From NCBI GenBank assembly GCA_944412445.1, contig CALYBJ010000023.1, forward strand, positions 1-36,057: a stretch of 36,057 nucleotides of DNA, written 5' to 3'. This document shows, one piece after another, positions 30,995 through 36,057 of the stretch (positions within the stretch are counted from its first letter, which is position 1; each line of letters opens with the position of its first letter). Origin of the DNA: an uncultured Clostridia bacterium (GTDB lineage: Bacteria > Bacillota > Clostridia > Oscillospirales > Acutalibacteraceae). The position numbers were made by a program, and so were the translations under genes. The notes beneath the pieces were generated by a model. The model was given only the letters and a program-made list of their open reading frames with translations, searched no databases and was not told the origin of the DNA.

Positions 30995-33526
30995 TTATTT
31001 TTTGTTTTTCTTATTCTTTTTGCCAGCCTTTAACTGAGCCGCATATTCTTTTTCCTTTATTTCAAGCTCGTGAAGTCTTTCTATCTCTTCTGCCTTTGCC
31101 TTATCGGCTCTCTCCTTGGCTTCATCGTACATGGCTTCTATCTCGTCAAAATGCTGATAATCCTCATATTGAGTTACTACCTTTTTAGCCTGATAATAAG
31201 ATTTTATGGCTCTGTTAAACATGCACTCCTCTTCCATGTAGTCGTTTATGGATTTGTCAACAGCCTTCATCTGCTGTTTAAGTGCTTTAAGCTCTTCGGA
31301 ATACTTTTTAACACCGTCTTTGTCTTTTGCTTTTGCGGCGTCGCTCTTTAACACATAAAGCTCGGCAATCTTATTTTCTATATCGTCATAGGCTTTTACA
31401 TCTTCCGTGAACTTTGCGCTGTCGGGAGCCTGAGGTATATTGCCCTTAAAATATTTGTCCATATATTTCTTTGACAATATTTTATTTTTGGCGGTTTCAA
31501 TCTCAAACTTTCTGTATTCTTTTTCCTCGGCAGTGCTTTTGGGAAGCTTTCTTGCCTCTGCGAGCTTTTCTCTCCATTCAGCCGGGTTAATATTGATAAT
31601 TCCCTCATAGCCCTCCGCTACAATCTGTCTGCTTACTTCGTATTTGTGCATTCCCAGGGGATTATCAAACTTATCAAGCTCGTCTACAACGAATTTTGAA
31701 ATATATATGCTTTCATTAAAAGTCTTATTTTCTTTTAACTCGTTTTTAACAGCCTTATACTCTTCTTTTGCCTTCTTTTTATCGGAAGCAGCTTTCATCT
31801 TTTTCTTTGCTTTCTTAAGAATTTCCTTGCTTACAGGCTTCTCCTGCTCCTGAGCCATAGCTCTTGAATATCTTACAAGCTCTATGGTTTCAACAAGCTC
31901 CTCATCTTTTAAAGCGTTGTTGCCGAAGTCCTCAAACAGCGCTCTTACTTTAAGAACCTTTACTATAGCTTGCTGTTTAAGCTCACTTAAGTCATAGAAG
32001 AAATAAGGTATAACGTTAAGAGCGGCGCCTATTATCGACGCGAATATCAATATGCCGATAACGTTATTGAATATATCCGGTATATACAAAACGTCGTATG
32101 TATTAGTAAGAACATCGGGAACTTCCAGCCCTCTTGAAGCCATTATTTCCTTTATCTGAGGGGCATACTGATTAAGCATCTCGCTGTTAATACCGCCTCT
32201 TGTATAAAGGTCAGGAAGAATACTTCCCGTTAAAAGAGCAATAACACTGCTGATAAGTCCTACTGCCGCGAACATTCCGTCTATACGCTCTCCGGAAACA
32301 TACTGCTGGAAATCTCGTATATCGCCGTTAAGGCTGGGCGTCAGAATATGTGCAAACGCACCTACAACGCCGTTTAAGAACAGGAATAAAAGTATAAACC
32401 ATATTACCGTTTCTTTTCCCGCATACATTACCGACGGCCAGAGGGCGGCAATAAAAATTATATTAAGAAAGTTTGTAAAAATCAGAACCTTTTTCTTTCC
32501 GTACCGTTTTATGAAGAAGGGTGACGCTACCATTCCCCAGAAGGACGCGTTGCCGTAAATTGTGGTAACTAATGTATACTCTCCGGCGCTGCATACATCC
32601 TGATAAGAATATATCCACTGAAGTATAACATAATATGCCGCCTCAAGGAACGCTACCCAGCCGGCGCAGGCAATTATCCAGAAATACTTGTTTTTGCCTA
32701 CCTCTCTTACGGCGTCCACGAACTTCATCTGGGCAACATGAGTTTTCGCCTGAACGATTTTTTCTCTCGTATTGGCATAAACTACTACCGCAAGAAGCAT
32801 TCCTCCTATTATCATGGGAGGCACGGCGTATCTGTAAATTCTTATATCCGTTAAAGTATTCGTACCGGTGATCGCTTTTGCGATAAGAGGTATAACAATA
32901 TTGTAAATCGACGGCGCAAGGGAGTCTGTTACATTTTTAATCGCAAGGACATTTGTCCTTTCCTGTGTATTTGGCGAAAGAACGACAATATAGTTGTCAT
33001 AAGCGTCGTAAAGGAAATTATAAAAAAACTGGAATCCTATGTTTATTACAAGCACGATTGCGCATTTTATAAGCATGGCAAGAGTTAAATCGTAGCCGAA
33101 GAAATCAAAATGCGTTCCGCTGTAAGCCTTGTCTATAAGCTCATACGGTGCCCATACATACAGTATCGCAAGTATACTGGTGGGTATGCCCATTGAAATA
33201 AGATAAGGTCTGTACTTACCCTTTTTGCTTCTTGTATTGTCGATTATCTTTGCCCTGACCATTGTAAGGGGAAATCCCGCTATAATGCTTATCATGTATA
33301 TAACATACATGGGCGTCGGATCAATTCCTATTACATTTCCTACAATAAAGTTACTGGCGGACAATAAAAACAGCGCCACTATTGTCGTTATCATTTTTAT
33401 GCCTATGCCGCCGCCGGCAAGAGCCGTTATTTCCTTAAATGTCATGTAATTTCCCAAGGGCGGCGTTTTCCAATAGGTTTTGACTTTATCTACAAGATTT
33501 ACCGCTTTTTCTTTTAAGTTTGTCAT
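30995..33526 (-). CDS. GPH-family sugar/cation symporter (MFS_2) with long charged C-terminal tail
   Basis: 843 residues. About the first 510 form a twelve-helix transporter of the glycoside-pentoside-hexuronide:cation symporter family. An acid/basic helix-2-3 loop (AKIIDNTRSKKGKYRPYL) is diagnostic, followed by FLYDAYDNYIVVLSPNTQERTN. The last 332 residues (30998-31993) are highly charged, Lys/Glu/Ala-rich and predicted helical or coiled-coil, ending KAGKKNKKNKK; ordinary GPH carriers stop near 450-500 residues. Of three consecutive ATG codons the last is chosen because GGAGG lies about 7 nt before it. The tail would be cytosolic. Substrate unknown; no glycoside hydrolase is adjacent. Confidence 0.88.
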   Translation of the reverse strand: MTNLKEKAVNLVDKVKTYWKTPPLGNYMTFKEITALAGGGIGIKMITTIVALFLLSASNFIVGNVIGIDPTPMYVIYMISIIAGFPLTMVRAKIIDNTRSKKGKYRPYLISMGIPTSILAILYVWAPYELIDKAYSGTHFDFFGYDLTLAMLIKCAIVLVINIGFQFFYNFLYDAYDNYIVVLSPNTQERTNVLAIKNVTDSLAPSIYNIVIPLIAKAITGTNTLTDIRIYRYAVPPMIIGGMLLAVVVYANTREKIVQAKTHVAQMKFVDAVREVGKNKYFWIIACAGWVAFLEAAYYVILQWIYSYQDVCSAGEYTLVTTIYGNASFWGMVASPFFIKRYGKKKVLIFTNFLNIIFIAALWPSVMYAGKETVIWFILLFLFLNGVVGAFAHILTPSLNGDIRDFQQYVSGERIDGMFAAVGLISSVIALLTGSILPDLYTRGGINSEMLNQYAPQIKEIMASRGLEVPDVLTNTYDVLYIPDIFNNVIGILIFASIIGAALNVIPYFFYDLSELKQQAIVKVLKVRALFEDFGNNALKDEELVETIELVRYSRAMAQEQEKPVSKEILKKAKKKMKAASDKKKAKEEYKAVKNELKENKTFNESIYISKFVVDELDKFDNPLGMHKYEVSRQIVAEGYEGIININPAEWREKLAEARKLPKSTAEEKEYRKFEIETAKNKILSKKYMDKYFKGNIPQAPDSAKFTEDVKAYDDIENKIAELYVLKSDAAKAKDKDGVKKYSEELKALKQQMKAVDKSINDYMEEECMFNRAIKSYYQAKKVVTQYEDYQHFDEIEAMYDEAKERADKAKAEEIERLHELEIKEKEYAAQLKAGKKNKKNKK

Positions 33527-33549
33527 CATCATACCTCCATTAGTATAAT

Positions 33550-33578
33550 ATTGTAACACAAACATTCCATTTTGTCAT
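33550..33578 (-). promoter_or_regulatory. Promoter of the GPH-type transporter
   Basis: On the minus strand ATGACA (33573-33578) and TACAAT (33550-33555) are 17 nt apart, giving a start about 20 nt before the ATG. The first -35 base is off consensus. No operator-like palindrome or cre site was recognised. Confidence 0.6.
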
Positions 33579-33687
33579 CATTTTTTAGAAAAAAAAACTA
33601 AAAATTTTATTAAAACAAATATTAAATTTTCTTTAACAAATTATCAGTTATTTTATTTGCGAATTTATCTCCGTGTTTGCAAACATA

Positions 33688-33716
33688 TTGACCTTTATAC
33701 GGCAATATGTTATATT
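33688..33716 (+). promoter_or_regulatory. Promoter of the murT-like gene
   Basis: TTGACC (33688-33693) and TATATT (33711-33716) are 17 nt apart, giving a start near 33723 and a short leader before the ATG at 33747. Confidence 0.75.
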
Positions 33717-33746
33717 TACAATATTAATGAAGAAGGAAGTATAAAA

Positions 33747-35117
33747 ATGCTGCGTTTTATTATCGCTTTTTTAGTAGGAAAAGCCGCGAAGTTCGTTTTA
33801 AAGCTCTCGGGCAGAAGAGCCACTCATTTTCCCGGTAAGCTCGCAAGAAAAATCTGTCCCGATTTTCTTAAATATGTGGGAAAGCCGAAGGATATAATAT
33901 GCGTTACAGGAACAAACGGAAAAACAAGCACAAGCAATATGATAGAGGACTGTCTCAGGCAGGCAGGAGTCAGGCTTCTTGACAACAGCTTCGGCTCGAA
34001 TACCCTTTCCGGAATCTGCGCCACCTTTATTGACGGAGTAAGCATCTTCAACAAGCCGAAGTATGATGTTTATGTCTTGGAGGTTGACGAGAGAAGCTCT
34101 CTTCATATTTACAAGCATATAACGCCCACTTATTTTATCTGCACAAACCTGTTCCGTGATTCCGTTACAAGAAACGCTCACACCGAGTACATTTTCAGCA
34201 TTATCAACGACTGTCTTCCGGCCGAAACAATGCTTATCCTCAACGGCGACGATATAATAAGCTCAAGACTGGGTAAAGGCAAAAACAAGGAGAGAATATT
34301 TTTCGGCGTAAACAGGCTTGAAGGCGAGGAAACCGAAGATTATAACATTATAAACGACGGCAGAACCTGTCCCGAATGCGGAGCCAAAATGATTTTTGAC
34401 TTTAAAAGGTATCACCATATCGGCAGAGCCCACTGTTCAGTCTGCTCAATGAAATCACCGGAGCCTGACTATGCGGTTACCTGCGCCGATTATAAAAACA
34501 GAACGATTACGGTAAAGCATAAAGGTGAAGAAAATATTTATCCCATGGTAAATGAAGCCGTTTTCAACATTTATAACGAATGTGCCGTTATTGCACTGCT
34601 TGCGGAATACGGTTTTGAGCCGGAAAAAACAGCAGGATTTATAAAAAATATCAAAATAACTGAAACCCGTCACAGCGAAATCACCGCAGGCGGCGTCAAA
34701 ATTGACTGCACCATGCTTAAAGGACTTAATCCCATAGCCTGCTCCAGAAACTGCCACACCGCAAAAATAACAAAAGGCAGAAAAGCTGTTTTCTTTATGG
34801 TTGACGATATTCACAACGAAAAGGACGACAGCGAAAACATAACATGGCATTACGAAGCCGATTACGAAGCTCTTAACGACGATTCAATCAAAATGATTTA
34901 TATTTCAGGTCCCAGAGCCGAGGATTTAAAATACCGGCTTCTTCTGGGAGATATTCCTCAGGAAAAAATCATAACCGGCAGATATGAAAAGGATATAATC
35001 GAAAAAATTGATTTTTCCCAAATCGACACGCTCCTTATTTTTTACGATATGTACCGGTATGATATGCTTGAAAAAGAGATAAAGCCGGCTATTATCAGCG
35101 CTGCCGAAAACAAATAA
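33747..35117 (+). CDS. Divergent MurT-like Mur ligase (DUF1727) with zinc ribbon
   Basis: 456 residues. ATG at 33747 is chosen because AGGAAG precedes it; the longer frame has no ribosome site. The Mur-ligase P-loop is TGTNGKTSTSNMI (GTNGKT at 55-60), and a four-Cys zinc ribbon (CPEC 208-211, CSVC 230-233) is inserted in the central domain as in MurT. A DUF1727 C-terminal domain follows. MurT with GatD amidates the D-Glu of lipid II. Here the usual NLFRDQxDRYGE block is changed to NLFRDSVTRNAHTE, the C-terminal TYTAM-like motif is absent, and no gatD is next to it. It may be a MurT paralogue with another partner. Convergent with the next gene. Confidence 0.82.
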   Translation: MLRFIIAFLVGKAAKFVLKLSGRRATHFPGKLARKICPDFLKYVGKPKDIICVTGTNGKTSTSNMIEDCLRQAGVRLLDNSFGSNTLSGICATFIDGVSIFNKPKYDVYVLEVDERSSLHIYKHITPTYFICTNLFRDSVTRNAHTEYIFSIINDCLPAETMLILNGDDIISSRLGKGKNKERIFFGVNRLEGEETEDYNIINDGRTCPECGAKMIFDFKRYHHIGRAHCSVCSMKSPEPDYAVTCADYKNRTITVKHKGEENIYPMVNEAVFNIYNECAVIALLAEYGFEPEKTAGFIKNIKITETRHSEITAGGVKIDCTMLKGLNPIACSRNCHTAKITKGRKAVFFMVDDIHNEKDDSENITWHYEADYEALNDDSIKMIYISGPRAEDLKYRLLLGDIPQEKIITGRYEKDIIEKIDFSQIDTLLIFYDMYRYDMLEKEIKPAIISAAENK

Positions 35118-35124
35118 CCTCTAA

Positions 35125-35154
35125 ACGCAGACCGAATTTCAGTCTGCGTTTTTT
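35125..35154 (+). terminator. Terminator of the murT-like gene
   Basis: The stem ACGCAGAC / GTCTGCGT with a 9-nt loop is followed by six T residues, 8 nt after the stop. On the minus strand the tail is poor, so it mainly serves the plus-strand gene. Confidence 0.9.
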
Positions 35155-35167
35155 GCGGTCTCACGGT

Positions 35168-35860
35168 TCAAGAAACCTTGCGTATCAGAATAAACGGCGT
35201 GCACTGTCTGCCCTGTCCCGCAGGATTGTCTCTTATTATTTGCACAAGCTCCGCATCATTAAGCGTTATATCCGAGGACTTTCCTAAAATCTCCTGACCT
35301 ATGTCGTTAGCGTCAACAAGAATCATGCTTATTCCGAAACGCTCATAAATTTCATTGCATACCTTTTCCGGATTTTCGGGAAGAAGTATTCCTATATCCC
35401 TGTACTCCTCCCATACATGGTCGTAAAAGCCGTCCAGTCCGCTTACCTCCTGTCCCACGATTTCATAAAAAACGCCTTTTTTCCCGAAAAGCTTGGTGAC
35501 AGCGCTTGCCGCGGCGGCATACAAAACCTTCGGCAAGCCCACCTGATCTATTGCGAACTGCATCTTTATGGCTTCGCCTACACCTATTCCGTGAGACGGA
35601 TGAGAGGCGAATTTTGATAAAAAGCCGGCAACGGCTGACACATGAATGTCTTCTCTTTTTACAATTCTGTTCTGACACAAAGCAATAATTTTTTCACTGC
35701 TTGAAAGAATGTCGCCTTGCTCATAATAAGGAAGGACATATTTTTCAACTAAATCAATATAGCTTTCTCCTGCCTTTACAAAATGCGTTTTCAGAGCGTA
35801 TCGCTCATATTCTCCCGTATCTGTCCTGATTTTTAATTCTTTTTTGTCATTTGCGTTCAT
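35168..35860 (-). CDS. F420-0:gamma-glutamyl ligase-like protein (CofE family)
   Basis: A 230-residue protein resembling the CofE/F420-ligase fold. It has an N-terminal strand KTHFVKAGESYIDLVEKYV, the segment DILSSSEKIIALCQNRIV typical of the family (a Ser/Glu after the first domain), SHGIGVGEAIKMQFAIDQVG, and a C-terminal NPAGQGRQCTPFILIRKV. True CofE adds glutamate to coenzyme F420 in archaea and actinobacteria. This organism type is not expected to make F420, so it is probably an amide-bond-forming or related paralogue of unknown substrate, as seen in many Clostridia. GGTGAT precedes the ATG. It is convergent with the murT-like gene, and both are ligases of glutamate-type chemistry. Confidence 0.72.
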   Translation of the reverse strand: MNANDKKELKIRTDTGEYERYALKTHFVKAGESYIDLVEKYVLPYYEQGDILSSSEKIIALCQNRIVKREDIHVSAVAGFLSKFASHPSHGIGVGEAIKMQFAIDQVGLPKVLYAAAASAVTKLFGKKGVFYEIVGQEVSGLDGFYDHVWEEYRDIGILLPENPEKVCNEIYERFGISMILVDANDIGQEILGKSSDITLNDAELVQIIRDNPAGQGRQCTPFILIRKVS

Positions 35861-35888
35861 TAAATATCACCCATATATAACTTTGCGA

Positions 35889-35958
35889 TTAACTGTATTT
35901 TTCTTAGTCAAAAAACAGCTTAAGGCTATAATCGGCCGTGTTGCTTAAATACAGTTAA
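35889..35958. repeat. Long-range perfect inverted repeat in an intergenic gap
   Basis: TTAACTGTATTT (35889-35900) and AAATACAGTTAA (35947-35958) are perfect 12-bp complements separated by 46 nt. The interior holds a smaller GGC/GCC pairing and a T6 run on the minus strand. It could be a structured RNA, a terminator of an edge gene, or paired protein sites. Nothing else was recognised in 35861-35965. Confidence 0.5.
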
Positions 35959-35965
35959 AATATTT

Positions 35966-36057
35966 TTATCTTTTCTCCCTCGGAGCATTTTCTCCTGTTG
36001 ACATACCTCCGCCGGCTGTGTTAATATTTTTATGTATTACTTTGAGCCGGAAGCATA
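35966..36057 (-). CDS. Possible C-terminal end of a gene running off the right edge
   Basis: A minus-strand frame is open from the right edge to a TAA at 35966-35968 and encodes at least 30 residues ending in GGGMSTGENAPREKR. No family can be named. The fragment is too short to prove coding. A plus-strand TTGACA-17-TTAATA promoter-like pair (35998-36026) lies within it and would favour a plus-strand gene instead. Confidence 0.3.
   Translation of the reverse strand, partial: CFRLKVIHKNINTAGGGMSTGENAPREKR

Noticed and set aside
35998..36026. Plus-strand TTGACA-17-TTAATA promoter for a gene beyond the right edge.
   Set aside because: It cannot be linked to any gene in the window and competes with a minus-strand open frame; left undecided.

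Overview
The window looks like chromosomal DNA of a low-to-moderate GC Clostridia member, most likely an Oscillospiraceae/Ruminococcaceae-type gut anaerobe. This rests on several features: a Firmicutes-type RpoB with an acidic tail, an rpsL-rpsG-fusA-tuf block following rpoBC, a T-box in front of a long type-2 isoleucyl-tRNA synthetase, a MurT-like Mur ligase, paired COG0523 (CobW-type) genes, and strong purine-rich Shine-Dalgarno sites. The species is not identified. No rRNA, tRNA, CRISPR array, insertion sequence or phage gene was seen.

Layout. (1) 1-5400: the end of a CorA-type Mg2+ channel, a membrane-anchored alpha/beta hydrolase, hflX, and a translationally coupled nadB-nadC pair. (2) 5400-17.9 kb: the transcription/translation core on the minus strand, rpoB-rpoC-rpsL-rpsG-fusA-tuf, with separate sigma-A-type promoters before rpoB (two), rpsL and tuf. 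The usual rplK-A-J-L genes are not upstream of rpoB. Instead guaB (IMP dehydrogenase) diverges there, followed by a TM2-domain membrane protein. (3) 19.9-22.5 kb: a tight three-gene minus-strand operon. It encodes a COG0523 GTPase with an extreme His/Cys-rich loop, a second P-loop protein fused to a YcgQ/DUF1980-like C-terminal domain, and a nucleoside 2-deoxyribosyltransferase-like protein. (4) 22.6-26.2 kb: a BlaI/BlaR1-type regulatory pair with no beta-lactam sensor domain or beta-lactamase. ACTAC-N4-GTAGT operators lie in the blaI promoter and, twice, in front of the adjacent gene for a large DUF2079 membrane protein. (5) 26.2-36 kb: a Ca2+/Na+ antiporter-type exchanger, ileS with its T-box leader, a GPH-type sugar/cation symporter carrying an unusual 332-residue charged C-terminal tail, a divergent MurT-like ligase without an adjacent gatD, an F420-0:glutamate-ligase-like protein, and a possible gene end at the right edge.

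The two most interesting systems are the BlaI-BlaR1-DUF2079 circuit, where operator copies directly predict a non-resistance target, and the cobW / P-loop-YcgQ fusion / deoxyribosyltransferase operon, a candidate metal-homeostasis module. The rest is mostly core metabolism and housekeeping. All family assignments come from motif reading by eye; no database search was run.
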